From contig SDUX01000001.1 of NCBI GenBank assembly GCA_008729055.1, positions 1,948,623 through 2,012,622 of the forward strand: 64,000 bases of DNA, read 5' to 3'. The notes below the pieces were generated by a model. That model did no database searches. It had not been told where the DNA came from and was given only the letters and a program-made list of their open reading frames with translations. The DNA comes from Pyropia haitanensis. Lineage: Eukaryota; Rhodophyta; Bangiophyceae; Bangiales; Bangiaceae. The position numbers and the translations under genes are program-made. Below, in pieces: positions 44,272-54,457 of the stretch (position 1 is its first letter; each line of letters begins with the position of its first letter).

Positions 44272-44808
44272 ACGCCGCCGCCGCCTGCCGCGGTGAGGGC
44301 CATGCGCATGCCCATGCCGCCGCCGCTGCCGCCGCCGCCGCCGCCGGCGGTGGTGGCCCACGGCAGGCCCAGTGCGCCGGCGGCGGCACCCCCCCCCCCG
44401 GCCACGCCACGCACGCCTCGGTCGGGGAGTCCCCCCCCCACCGCGCCGTACGCGGGCACGCCCGCCGTGGCCCACGCGACGCCCGGAACGCCGTACGCGG
44501 CACCGGCCAAGGGCGGCAGCGGCCACGCGCCGCCGCCGGCGGCGCCACCACCACTACCACCACCACCACCACCCCCCCCCCACCGCCGCCGCCACCGCCA
44601 CCGCCGCCATAGGGTAGACCCCCCGGGTGGGTGGCGAGGAGCGCGTAGGGGGGGGGAGGGGGGTACCACCCGCCGCCGCCCAGGGGTGGAGGCGGAAGCG
44701 GCAGCGCCGCCCCGCCCGGCGCGTGTAGCTGGCCAACGCCGACGCCGACGCCATAGCCGTGGCCGTGGCCGTGGCTGTGGCCGTGGCTGTGGCCGTGGCC
44801 GTGGCCGT

Positions 44809-44840
<32 letters not shown>

Positions 44841-45079
44841 CTACCACCGACGCCGCCGCCGTCGCCGCCGCCGCCGCCGTGCAGACGCCCCGCCGGGTGG
44901 GGGTGGCGCGCCGGCCGCGCGACGCCCCCGCCCCGGGCGTGACCGCCGCCGCCGGTGGGTGGTGGTGGTGGTGGCGGCGGCACGCCCGTGCCGCCGCTAC
45001 CTGCGTAAGGGTGGGAGGGGGGGGCGGGGGGTGGGGGGGGGGGGGGCTCCCGTGACGGCAGCGGCGCGGGGGGGGGCAT
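41420..45079 (-). CDS. Large Gly/His-rich low-complexity protein, uncharacterised
   Basis: Not recognised. The start is probably the ATG at 45079 (MPPPAPLPSREPPPPPPP) and the end HARSFSLDAVRTLDL at 41420. Between them come a Pro-rich lead, a Gly run, a (Gly-His)n/(Ser-His) stretch HGHGHGHSHGHSHGHGHGYG (about 44755-44820), proline/tyrosine patches (GGWYPPPPPYALLATHPGG), an Ala-rich helical block (RRELDAAAASATAAAARG, RLAVEALLGAAVAAG), another helix (LTDALAAAWADATAEATAT), and RHARMKSSPDALLHLSPHEG near the C-terminus. Pieces lie in different frames, with switches at homopolymers such as 43738-43753 and 42740-42786. The His-Gly repeat could bind metal. Low complexity makes the exact product unreliable. 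Confidence 0.4.
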
Positions 45080-47300
45080 CGTGCGTACGGCGGGGGCGGC
45101 GCGCGTGTCAGCAAAGGGAAGGGCCCACCGCGAGGGGGGGACGACGTTGCCGCAGGGGAAGGGGGACGGAGGGTGGACGCGGAGCGGAAGGGGGGGTGGT
45201 GGGGAGGGGGGGTGGGTACGGCGTGGCCGCCGACGCCGCACGCCGCGGGCGTGGTCGGTCAGAGGGGCGGCCGCGGCAGTGGGGGTGGCGACAATGGGGA
45301 GGGGGGGGGGGGGGGTAGCGCCGTCGGAGCGCAGACGCCGAGCGTCGGGATGGGTGGTGGCGGAGCGGGACAAGAAGAGCGAGGAGCGGAGCGGGAGAGA
45401 AGATAGGTCCGAGACGGGGTCGCGGACGGGGGGGACGGCGGGGAAGAGGAGCAGCGCGCGCGTGAACGCCCGTGCGCTGGCGCCCGCGTCGACAGCGCGG
45501 GCGTGCCCGCTGGCGCCTGCGCGCGCGGCCGGCCGCCGTCGGTCGCGACGCGCGCGCCGCCGGCGGGGCGGCCGCCGCCGGCCGAGCGCGGGGGGGGGCC
45601 CGCCGCCGCCGCCGCCGCCGCCGTCGTGGGCGGCGGCCCGTGTGCGTCGCCCCCCCCCCCCCCCACGCACCGCCCGCACGCGGCGGGGGGGGGGGGCGGC
45701 CCGACCCGGGCCCGACGCGCGGCGCCGACGGGGCCCATTGACGGGCGGCCGTCAGTCGGCGCCCGCTGTGCGGCGGCGGCTGGGCGGCAGCCTTGGCAAC
45801 AGCGCAGCGTTGGCCGCCGCGGGCCACTTTTGCACGTCCCTGGTGGCGGGTGGGCAGAGATGCACACGGTGATTATACGATGATTGAATTTACATCGACT
45901 TTAGTGATTAAAATGATAATAACCAAGGGCTGCGTGATGTAAATCACATGGCCTAGGACTGCCAATGCGAAATGCTTTCACGCTTTCTGTGGTAAGTGCA
46001 CAATTCTATCCAGTTGTGGCGCGGCAGCACATTGTACAAAGAGTTGGTGGCCAGGATCTGACGAGCGCACAGGTTGCGCGCACCAGACAAGGCTAGCAAG
46101 GACGCCGCTGGGACACACACAACTGAGCACGCTGGACGGCGCCGCCGCACTTCTTGTCATGTGCTTTCTACAAGAAACGTTGTATGTGTTGCCTTCGGCA
46201 GCGTCCTCTTCCACGGCGCGTTTCCTGCCCCGCCAGTGGGATCGCCGTCGTGGCCCCGAGCCCCCCACTCTCTTGTGGTCGGTCGGGTTGCTCCTTGTCT
46301 GTACTATACTTTGTGTGGCTGCTCATTCTCAGCCAAAGTACGGCTCACGCACTGGTCCCGTTTCATTCTGCTGGACCACCACGCTCAACACTCTTCTCGT
46401 TCCTCGACAGTTCATGCCTCTCCTCCCCACTCTGAAGACAGGCCGTCACGGGAGCTGAGCCGCGTCTTAGCGACACTTTCCTGGACGGTAGGCCGGCGGC
46501 CGCCGAGCTCGCACGGTAGAAACGTGGGCGTTTCGCCATCGAGTGCTCGTCGCACTACGAGCTGGGCAAGGCCCGCCGCACGGTGACGTGCCGCGCATTC
46601 CTCGTCGCCTGTTCCTGGCAGCTCGCGTGCGACAAGGACAGCGCAATATATTTCACGTGGAAATATTAAGTTACTCAATTATAAGAACTTCAGTTCACGT
46701 CGCGCGGTACTAAAATCAAGTGGTTATTTAACTAACAAACTAATGTTAAAGTCGATGGCTACGAATTTTCGATCACACCTCTTCCGGTGGGGGACATCGA
46801 CGGGCACGGTGGGCGCCACACGGGTGGGCACGCGGACGCGGCGGCGGCGGTCGCCCGCGGGCCGGCGTGCGCCGGTCCAGGTGCGGGCACACGCCGTGGC
46901 GGGCGCACGGGCTTGTCGCTTGGCCGTTGTCGCTGGTCCCCGGTTGTCGCTACGCTCTTGCACGGCACGCGCGGTGGTCCACGCACTTTGCGACGGGCAC
47001 CGCCGACTTCCCCTATGAGGTGGGGCCACGCCCGCCTCTCTCACCGCTCGAGGTAGGCATACGGGACCTGTTGCAGCGGGCTGCCGTGCTCTGGAACCAG
47101 AAGAGCCCCCAAAGGCAAAAGGCACTGCAAGCTCCGACGCGCAAAGGACACAGCGTCTACACACGCCTGTGGTGCCGATGGGGCATTGGACAGCCGATAC
47201 GAGGACTCGTCGACCCTGTGCTATGAACATCCTATACAGTGTTTTGCAACAGGGGCGTGCTCCCGCACGGCGCGCCGCCGACGCCGCCCCCCCCCCCCCT
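45080..47300. other. Unassigned region upstream of the Gly/His-rich gene
   Basis: 45080-45870 is GC-rich with no recognised gene and should contain the promoter of the minus-strand gene. From 45875 to about 46760 the base composition is far closer to balanced, with AT-rich patches (ATTATACGATGATTGAATTT, GGTTATTTAACTAACAAACT). Short open frames here have no known domains. The change of composition marks an island unlike its flanks. Confidence 0.45.
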
Positions 47301-48224
47301 CTACCAGCCCGCCTGCAGCACGCCCCACACCCACGTGCGCACCTTCTCCACCCGCGTAAACACGTTGGGCAGCCCCGCCGTCGGGCACACCGCCCCGTCC
47401 ATCGACGCGACCCAGTAGCTCGCGACGCCAAACAGCTCAAACGAGACCGCCCCCTGGTACTCGTACGGGATGTACAGGGGCCCGCCCATGTCGTTGGCGC
47501 ACAGGCCCGCCGTGCCCGCCGCGTCCATGTTGGTGCACACCTGCGCGTCGATGACCAGCGGGAGGGGGATCTGGTCCGTGATGGCGCGGCACGTCGCCCA
47601 CGGCGACAGCGGCTGTTGCCCCGCCTTTAGCTGCGGCGAGCCGCCGGTGGTGGCCGCCTCGTCAACGGCGCCAAAGCCCGCCACCGTAAACGCCTCGGGC
47701 TTGACGGTATCCGCCTCGCTCCACGCCCACCCGTTGAGGCGCACCGGCACCAGGCCCGCCGCGGCGACCGCCGCGGTCGTTGGCGGGTTCGCGATCGTCA
47801 GCACCGCCACATCGTACAAGTCGCCCGTCGCGTTCCACTGCGGGTGGTTGGCGACGGCCGCGACGGTGTGCTCGAGGCCGTCAAAGATGCCCGTCCCGCC
47901 AATGCGGAGGACGTCGCCCGGCTGCGCGCGGCAGCCCGCGCGCGTCAGCACGTGGCGGGCGTCGAGGAGGGAGCCGCCACAAAAGTAGCCGAGGCCGTCG
48001 GGCACAAAGATCTTGGTGAAGAAGGCCGCGGCGGTGTTGGGCTCGGCGGCGCCCACCACCCGCCCGCCGACGAGGCGGCCCGACCGGGTCGGCTTGAATG
48101 CCGACACGTCCACGGGGTTGTCGCGCGTGGCGTCGCCGACGCTCACCGCCTGCGCGGCCGCCGCCGCGGCCGTGGCCCAGAGTGCCACGGCCGCCACGGC
48201 CGTCGTGCAGCGGCGAAAGCCCAT
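47301..48224 (-). CDS. Secreted S1 (trypsin-like) protease homologue lacking catalytic His and Ser
   Basis: A 307-residue protein with a signal peptide (residues 1-25, MGFRRCTTAVAAVALWATAA). The S1 fold is recognisable: YFCGGSLLDARHVLTRAGC aligns with the CGGSLI...VLTAAHC block, with Cys82 and Cys98 as the usual disulfide; LYDVAVLTI (Asp138) aligns with the catalytic Asp block; FTVAGFGAVDEA with the VxGWG block; CANDMGGPLYI with the GDSGGPL block; and NVFTRVEKVRTWVWGV with the C-terminal helix. The His57 position is Gly97 and the Ser195 position is Met246, so hydrolysis by the normal mechanism is impossible. Asp is kept. One N-glycosylation sequon, NAT, lies at 131-133. The frame is intact and ATG-initiated (48224), so this reads as a pseudoenzyme rather than a dead gene. 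Single exon. Confidence 0.85.
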   Translation of the reverse strand: MGFRRCTTAVAAVALWATAAAAAAQAVSVGDATRDNPVDVSAFKPTRSGRLVGGRVVGAAEPNTAAAFFTKIFVPDGLGYFCGGSLLDARHVLTRAGCRAQPGDVLRIGGTGIFDGLEHTVAAVANHPQWNATGDLYDVAVLTIANPPTTAAVAAAGLVPVRLNGWAWSEADTVKPEAFTVAGFGAVDEAATTGGSPQLKAGQQPLSPWATCRAITDQIPLPLVIDAQVCTNMDAAGTAGLCANDMGGPLYIPYEYQGAVSFELFGVASYWVASMDGAVCPTAGLPNVFTRVEKVRTWVWGVLQAGW

Positions 48225-48881
48225 CGCAAGGTGGAAGGAGTGGAGGTGGTGGAACGGCGGGGGAGGGAAAAAAAAAAAAGCGAGAGAGTGCGGGAGGAGG
48301 GCACCACCGAGGAAAGCAACGTGCTGCTGCAGTGGAAAAGTGAGTGTGTGGGCACGTCTGGTGCCCTGTCAGTGCGGACACAACGGCGGCACCCCTCGCG
48401 GCCTATATACCCGCCACCGCCGACCATGCCATCGCCACCCCCCCCAGTCCATGCGCGACAGACCACCAACAGGCACCGCTGCGCACGTTGCAACCCCCCT
48501 CTCCCCCCCCCCCACAGGCAATCCCCGGTGGCACCCCCCCCCCCCCTGCCCCCTTCCACCCGCGCCACCCGCCGCCCAACGTCTGCACACGGACGGCACC
48601 AAGCAGCAGCCGCGGACGTGTCAAGCGCGCGGCGACCCCCGGCGCGGCGCCCACCTCCTCCGCCAGCCGCGGCGCCGCCACGGGCCGCGCCGCCCCCCCC
48701 CGCGGCGCAGCCACGCCGCGCACGGCGACCCGCCGCCAGGCGGAAGGGGGGGGGGGGGGGGGCCAACGGGGCGTCTGCGCCGCGTGCCGCGGCGGCGGCC
48801 GCCGCCCACCGCCAGCGCAGTGCACGGGACGCGGGCGGGCGGGCGGGCACGCACGGGGGTGGGGGGGGCGGCGGCGCACAG

Positions 48882-48927
<46 letters not shown>

Positions 48928-49726
48928 AAGGCACGCGACGCCTGCCCACGGACAGGGGGAGGGGAGAGGCGTGGGGGGGGGGGGGGGGGGCGGGGCGGCG
49001 CGCGCCGCCGCGCGGCGGTTGCCGCGGCGGCGTCTGCTCATGGCCCGCCCCGGCGCGGGGCGCACTGGCCAGACGCGGCGCGGGTGTGGGCGGGCCGGCG
49101 GCGGCGGCGCGCCAACGCCGCCCGTGGGACGAGGCGGCGGGCGCAAGGGGGGGGGGGGGGGGGGGGGGGGCCGCTGCCAGCGCGGCGGAGAGTGGCGCGG
49201 CGGGGCGGGCGGTCCATAGGGGCCGCGGGGGGATGGGGAGCCCCACCGTGGGCATGACGGTTGGGTCAACACATCGGGAGGGGGGAGGGGGGAGGGGGGA
49301 AGCGGCACCAACGGGGCGGGGGGGAGGGAAGGGCGCAAGTGGGGAAGGGGTTGGGGAAGGTACGGTTTGCGTAGAGGGGGAAAGTGGCCGGTGCGAGACG
49401 GGCCCGCGCGGCGGCAAGACGGTCAGCCGACGCAGCGGCAAACACTTTCTGCTGAAAAGCGTCTTGGCCGAAAAGTGAGCAATCTCGGCACGCACGACCG
49501 TACTGCTCCCCCCCACCGAGACCGTCCAGTCGTCGGTGGTTGGTGGCAGCGCACTGTCGTGGTCTGCCGCGCCGGCGTCGCTCCGTCCGACACGCCCCAC
49601 GACACGCCGGCCGCCTCCCTCCCCCCGCCCTCGCCCACGTCTCGCCCCCCGGTCGCGTGCTGCCGCCATGGCCACGGACGGGAGCCCCCCCTCCCCCCAT
49701 CCCCCCCCCCCCCCTCCCCCCCCCTC
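48225..49726. other. Intergenic region between divergent genes
   Basis: About 1.5 kb between the S1 homologue and the ubiquitin-like-domain gene. It contains an 11-nt and a 44-nt A run and many G runs (for example 48747-48761, 49147-49170). Conceptual products on either strand are Pro/Arg/Gly-rich without domains. Both promoters should lie here. Confidence 0.5.
48882..48925. repeat. Uninterrupted run of 44 A
   Basis: A 44-base poly-A tract in otherwise extremely GC-rich DNA, preceded by GGCGGCGCACAG and followed by GAAAGGCACGCGACG. It could be the tail of a retroposed insertion or a nucleosome-excluding promoter tract. No retrogene or retrotransposon sequence is recognisable just upstream, and no flanking duplication is obvious. 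Confidence 0.85.
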
Positions 49727-49990
49727 ATGCTCACCCTCCTCCACGACCGCACCCGCCACCCGCTGTGCCTCCCCGCCGACGCGACGGTCGGCGACCTCGT
49801 CGCCGCCGCGGCGGCGGTCACGGGCGTCTCGGCCGCGCGGCAGACGCTCCTCTGCCGCGGCCGGCGGCTGCCGCTGCCCGTCCCACCGCCCACAACCACC
49901 ACCGCCTCCGCCGCGGCCGCCGCCTCCAACCGCCGGGCCGCGGCGGCTGCCAAAAAAAAGGGCAAGACCCGCAAAGCGCCGTCGGTGGCG

Positions 49991-50025
<35 letters not shown>

Positions 50026-50629
50026 AGCGGCGGCGACGGCGGCGGCGGCGGCGGCAGCAGCGGCGGCGGCGGCGGCGGTCCCCCTCTCCGCCCTCCCCCT
50101 GCCGGCCGGCTCGGTGGTGGCGCTGCCCGTCGACGCGGACGCGGCCGCCGCCGCCGCCGCGCGGCGGGCGGTGGTTGGCGCCGTCACGGCGGCGGTGGCG
50201 GCCGCCGCGGCCGACACGGACGCGCTGGCGGCCGCCATGGATGACGCGCTGCGGGGGTACCTCGACGCGCCGCAGACGGCGGCGGTGGCGGGTCGGCTCG
50301 CCGCCACCGCCGACGCGGTCGAGGCGCGGGTGGGGCGGGCGGTCGCGACGCTGGCGGCGGTGCCGGTGGGGGGAAGGGGGGGGGGAGGAAGAGGGGGAGG
50401 GGGGGGAGGCGCCGCCGCCACCGCCGCCGCCGCCGTCGCCGCCGCTGCCACCGCCCCCGCCCCGGCGCCGCCGCCCGACGCGGCCGCGGACCTCGTCCTC
50501 GCCGCCCGCCGGGCGCAAGCGGCCGCCGACGCGGACCGCCTGCTGCGGCGGCTGGACGACCTGCGGCGGCGGCTTGCGGAAGGCGTCGCAGACGTGCACG
50601 GGGAGGTGGCGTCGCGGCGGGCGCCGTGA
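49727..50629 (+). CDS. Ubiquitin-like-domain protein, possibly BAG family
   Basis: A 300-residue product from the ATG at 49727. Residues 1-50 (MLTLLHDRTRHPLCLPADAT, VGDLVAAAAAVTGVSAARQ, LLCRGRRLPL) follow the ubiquitin-like pattern: beta hairpin, helix, then the LxxxGRxL turn. A basic patch, AKKKGKTRKAP, near 75-85 and Ala runs encoded by GCC repeats follow. The C-terminal half is helical (RRAVVGAVTAAVAAAAADTD, DDALRGYLDAPQTAAVAGRL, DADRLLRRLDDLRRRLAEGV), which would suit a BAG-type three-helix bundle that binds Hsp70, but no BAG signature is certain. A stronger ATG (GCCGCCATGGCC at 49668) lies upstream in another frame, separated by C homopolymers, so the real N-terminus may be MATDGSPPSP-like. 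Stop TGA at 50629. Confidence 0.6.
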
Positions 50630-51703
50630 CGCCGGGCGGGCGACGCCGCCAAGGGAGGGGGGGGGGGGGGGAGTGGTAGGGAGCGGGGGGGGGGGGGGGG
50701 GGGGGGGTTGAGGGGCGTCGGGGGGATTGGATGGTGGGCGCGCCCCGCTTCAGGGGGGATTGCGCGTGTGTGGCAACCGCGGCGGGGACCGTTCCCCCGT
50801 CACCCACCGCCGCCCGCGGGGAGTTTGCGGCGTGGTGCGCGGCGTGGTGCGGGCAGCGTCGTCGCGCCGACGCGCCCGCACGCGTGCCGGCGGACGCCCG
50901 ACGGCGCCGCCGTTGGCGTTGCGTCGGCGCCGGCGCGGCGGCGGTGGCGGTGGGGCGGCGGGGCTGTCGGCGGCGGCGACGCGCGGGTGGCGGCGGCGGC
51001 TGTGGGGGGGCACCGGCGGTGGCGTGGTGGGCGGCGGGACCCCCCCCCGCCCCGCCCGCTCGCCCGCGTCGGCGACGGGGTTGGCCGCGGTGGGCGGCAC
51101 GGCGGCGGCGGCGCGGCGGCAGTCGGCGGCGGCGGCAGTCGGCGGCGGTGGCCGTTTGGGTGGCGGCGGGCGGCGCGCCGCGCCGGCGGCGGGCGGCTGC
51201 GCGCCCACCCGCCCGCCCGCGCCGGCGGGTCGGGCGCCGCGTGTGACAGCGGGCACGCCCGCGAGTGTTTGTCCGCTGTCCGCGGGCGGCTGGTGGCGGG
51301 GGGACTGCGTGGGGGGGGGAGGGGCACCCCGTCGGCGTCACGCAGCGCGGCGCAGCGGGGTGCGGCTCGGGACGCCGCGCCGCGGGACGCCGCGCCGCGG
51401 GCCACCCGGTGGCACGCCCGGCCACGTCCGCGGCGGGCGCGGGTCGCGGGCGGACGGCGGCGGGACGGGCGGACGGCGGCGGGACGTCCGCGCGGGGACC
51501 AAAGGCGGCACCCAGCTTCAACCGGTGGGGCCCCCACCGACGGGGGTGACCCCCACCCCCGCCCTGCGCACCGGCCGACATGTAGCAGCGGGCGTCGCCC
51601 CCACCCTGGGGGTGGCCGACGTCCACCTCCTCTCCGCCCCCTCCTCGCTCCCTCCCCTCCCCCCCTCCTCCATGCACCCCCTCCCCCGCTAGTCCCCTAG
51701 CCG
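50630..51703. other. GC-rich intergenic region, no gene recognised
   Basis: About 1.07 kb downstream of both neighbouring genes, which converge on it. It contains G runs (50655-50710), GGC repeats and a short GGGACGCCGCGCC duplication around 51369-51395. Long open frames exist on both strands but are compositional. No domain is recognised. Confidence 0.45.
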
Positions 51704-53167
51704 TTACTCCCCCTTCCCCCCGCGGCGGGGCGCCACCCAGTACTTGTTGACAAACACAGACGACGCGCCGAGCGCGCCGTACGCCACCGCCGGCAGCAGG
51801 TGCTCCTTGAGCAGGTGGCCCTGGAAGTCGGTGCGGCCCGCCGCGCCCGGCGGGCCCGTCCACAGCACGTGCACGACGCCGTGCCAGCCGGGGAGGGACA
51901 CCCCACCGCCGGCGCCGCCACCGCCGCCGCTGGGCGCCACCGCCGCCGCCATGAGCGGCTCGGGCGTGCACGGCCCACCTGCGGTGGCGGCCGCGCCGCC
52001 GCCGCAGCCGCCGCCGCCCGCGGCGGCCGCGGCAAGGGCGCCCGAAAACGTGAGCGCGCCCATGCGGGCGACGACGTCCCCCTCGGCGGCAAAGTGCTCA
52101 CAAAACGGCACCGTGGAGCCGTCGGGCAGCCGCCCGTGCGGCATGTCGTCCGCCGCCGACGCCCAGGTGTACACCTCCAGCTGCGCTAGGTGAGCGGTCG
52201 TCAGCGGCGGGGCCCCCGCGGACGGCACCGCCGCGTCGGTGCCCACCGCCCCCTCCCCCGACGCCTTGGCCAGCACCGCCGCGTCGCCCGCGGCCGCGTC
52301 GCGCAGCAGCGACCGCACCACGTTGCTCGCAATGATGCCGCCCTGCGAGTGGGCGAGCAGCACCACCCGCACCCCGTTGCGGAGGTCGTCGGCCAGGCGC
52401 CGCGTAATGACCGCCACGGGCCGGGACGCAATGTCCAGGCACCGGCCGAGGAGGCACTCCAGCAGGTCGACGCCGAGCCCCATGGACGGATTGTACAGGC
52501 CCATGACGTCGCGGCCGGTGGCGGCCTTGAGCGCGGCCAGGCTGCCGGCGACCATGGACCGCGCCTCTGCCACACCATTGACGAGGTACCACACCTCGGA
52601 GCGGTCCGCCGTGACGGTCGCGGCGGTCACCGCCGGGGACGGGGGCGGGTCGCCCGCGGCCGCCGCCGCGTCCACGACGGCGGTGAGGGCGCCGACGGGC
52701 GACGCGGGCGCCTGCGGGGGGTGGAGCAGCTCGGGAGTCGGCACGAGCGTGACCGCCGCGAAGCGGTCGGCCGCGAGCGCCCGCTCCACCACCCACAGCG
52801 TCGCCGCGAGCGGCGGGTGGCCGACCGCGGACCGGAGCCAGGCCGGCACCCGCGCCGCGACCGGCGCCCACTCCCACAGCAGGTACCAGCAGAGGGCGGG
52901 CGCGAGGGCGGCGAGCAGCGCCAGCACGACGGGCAGCGACAGCAGGCCGCCAACCACGATGCGCGCCAGGTCGCGGCCGTACGCGCGGACGTCGAGCTCC
53001 GAGCCGGGCCGCTCGTAGCGGTGGCGGCGGCCGCCGAGAAGCCACGCGGCCGAGCCCAGCATCGCGGGCGCGGCCGCCGCGTGGGCGGCGATAAGGCGGG
53101 CGTCGCGGACGAGGGTGGCCGCCTGGGTGGCGAGGCGGAGGGGGTGGGTGGCTTCCTGAGAGGGCAT
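51704..53167 (-). CDS. Membrane-associated alpha/beta hydrolase (lipase/esterase-like)
   Basis: A 487-residue protein, ATG at 53167. The N-terminal region has a strongly hydrophobic segment (VVGGLLSLPVVLALLAALA and PALCWYLLWEWA, residues ~68-100), likely one or two membrane spans. The hydrolase core shows VWYLVNGVAEARSMVAGSL, GRDVMGLYNPSMGLGVDLLE and RVVLLAHSQGGIIASNVVRS. The latter is the nucleophile elbow GxSxG-type AHSQGG with Ser274 and matches lipase-like proteins of the DUF676/DUF726 kind. A conserved-looking GWHGVVHVLW near the C-terminus could hold the catalytic His. Substrate is unknown; membrane lipid or ester hydrolysis is inferred from the fold. A longer open frame upstream lacks a good start. 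Single exon. Confidence 0.75.
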   Translation of the reverse strand: MPSQEATHPLRLATQAATLVRDARLIAAHAAAAPAMLGSAAWLLGGRRHRYERPGSELDVRAYGRDLARIVVGGLLSLPVVLALLAALAPALCWYLLWEWAPVAARVPAWLRSAVGHPPLAATLWVVERALAADRFAAVTLVPTPELLHPPQAPASPVGALTAVVDAAAAAGDPPPSPAVTAATVTADRSEVWYLVNGVAEARSMVAGSLAALKAATGRDVMGLYNPSMGLGVDLLECLLGRCLDIASRPVAVITRRLADDLRNGVRVVLLAHSQGGIIASNVVRSLLRDAAAGDAAVLAKASGEGAVGTDAAVPSAGAPPLTTAHLAQLEVYTWASAADDMPHGRLPDGSTVPFCEHFAAEGDVVARMGALTFSGALAAAAAGGGGCGGGAAATAGGPCTPEPLMAAAVAPSGGGGGAGGGVSLPGWHGVVHVLWTGPPGAAGRTDFQGHLLKEHLLPAVAYGALGASSVFVNKYWVAPRRGGKGE

Positions 53168-54265
53168 GGTGACAGCGAAAAGGAGCGAAACAGGGGGGGG
53201 GGGGGGTGGGTGGGGGTGTAAACGAGAAGGGACGTTTGGGGAGGGGGGAGCGGAGGGGAGCGGAGGAGGGGAGGCGGATGAACGAGGATGAGGAGGGAGA
53301 AACAGAGTGAGAAAGGGGATGATCCAGAGCAAGGAACGAGATGAATGAGGTCGAGGAGGGCGATGAAAGAGAAAACGGGCAGCGCGGGGCGATGTCGAAA
53401 AAGTCAGGACAGGAGGGACAAGCAGCCTCTGGTCAAACGTGAGAGGGTAGGTGGCGAGGGGGACAAGCGGCGGACCGCCTCAGCAGCTGGGTGCCGGCGC
53501 CACCTTGCACATGCCGACCGCGCCAACGCACGGCCCACCGCGGTAGGTGTCGGCCGCCGGTGCCACTGCCGAGCATCGACGTGGCCGCCGACGCTGGTGG
53601 GGGCCAACGTGCTGCTCGGCGGGGTTGCGGCCTCGTTGCCTCGAATGGCGTCCAAACACGTCAGCCAATGAGCCGCCGGCGGGGCGTGATCCGTCCACCC
53701 AAGCAATCGTGCGGCAGCATGCCACGTGGCATGCCCCAGCCACCACCACCAGCGGCCCGTGGCGCCGACGCCGCCCGCCCCGATGAGGACAACGTGACAA
53801 TGACCGTCTGGTGTCAGGCGCCATAGGTATGGCAGGGGGACTGGGGGAGGGCGGCCAACCCCCTCACGCCAGTGCGCTGCGCAGGGTCCGGAGGGCGCAC
53901 CCCTCCATGCGCGGCCGCTTGCAGCACTACAAGTGCGGAGCGAGATCGACTGCCAAGGGGGGGCACGATAGGGCATGTCCCCCTGCCCACGCGTCCCTCT
54001 GTGCGCTCGTACCCCTCCAAGAATCCCGCTCGGGATCCCTGTCCAACCACACCCCGAGCCCTTGCCGACCGGTGTTGAATCTCGCAGCCGTGCCGTCGGC
54101 GCCCGAGGCGCCACCTCTGCTGGGTTGCGCCGCGGTGCCGACTTTCTCTGCCTGCGGTTGGCACGCTTCCCCCGGACGCCACTCAGAACGACACGCCACC
54201 CTTTTGGCCGCGGTTCGAAGCCGGCCAGTCCCCACCCTTTCTTCCCTGACCTTCCGACTCTGCTC
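53168..54265. other. Intergenic region, no gene recognised
   Basis: About 1.1 kb. The first 200 bases (GGAGGGGAGCGGAGGAGGGG) are purine-rich and probably form the 5' leader of the minus-strand hydrolase gene. The rest has ordinary composition, with overlapping open frames on both strands but no recognised domain. Confidence 0.45.
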
Positions 54266-54457
54266 ATGGCGCCGTGGACAAATGTCGTCGCCGCCGTTCA
54301 GGACGCTGACAAGGCGGTGGTGGCCGCGTCGCCGCCGGCAAAGCTGTCACCCGCGTCCAAAAAGCAGGTCAAGGTGCACCGCTTTTGCGTCATCTCCTGG
54401 GCGCGGGGGCTGCTGACGGCCAAGCCCGAGGCGGGCCCAAAGCGCGTCGAGCACTGA
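54266..54457 (+). CDS. Small hypothetical protein, 63 residues
   Basis: An ATG-initiated frame in fair context (CTCATGGCG) encodes APWTNVVAAVQDADKAVVAA, then SPPAKLSPASKKQVKVHRFC and ISWARGLLTAKPEAGPKRVEH before TGA. The composition is balanced and soluble-looking, unlike the shadow frames around it. No family is recognised. It could be a genuine small protein or the last exon of a gene whose upstream exons cannot be seen. Confidence 0.35.
   Translation: MAPWTNVVAAVQDADKAVVAASPPAKLSPASKKQVKVHRFCVISWARGLLTAKPEAGPKRVEH

Noticed and set aside
46724..47440. 238-codon minus-strand frame downstream of the S1 homologue
   Set aside because: Its first part overlaps the S1 gene in another frame, and the remainder has no recognisable domain. 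It may be 3' untranslated sequence.
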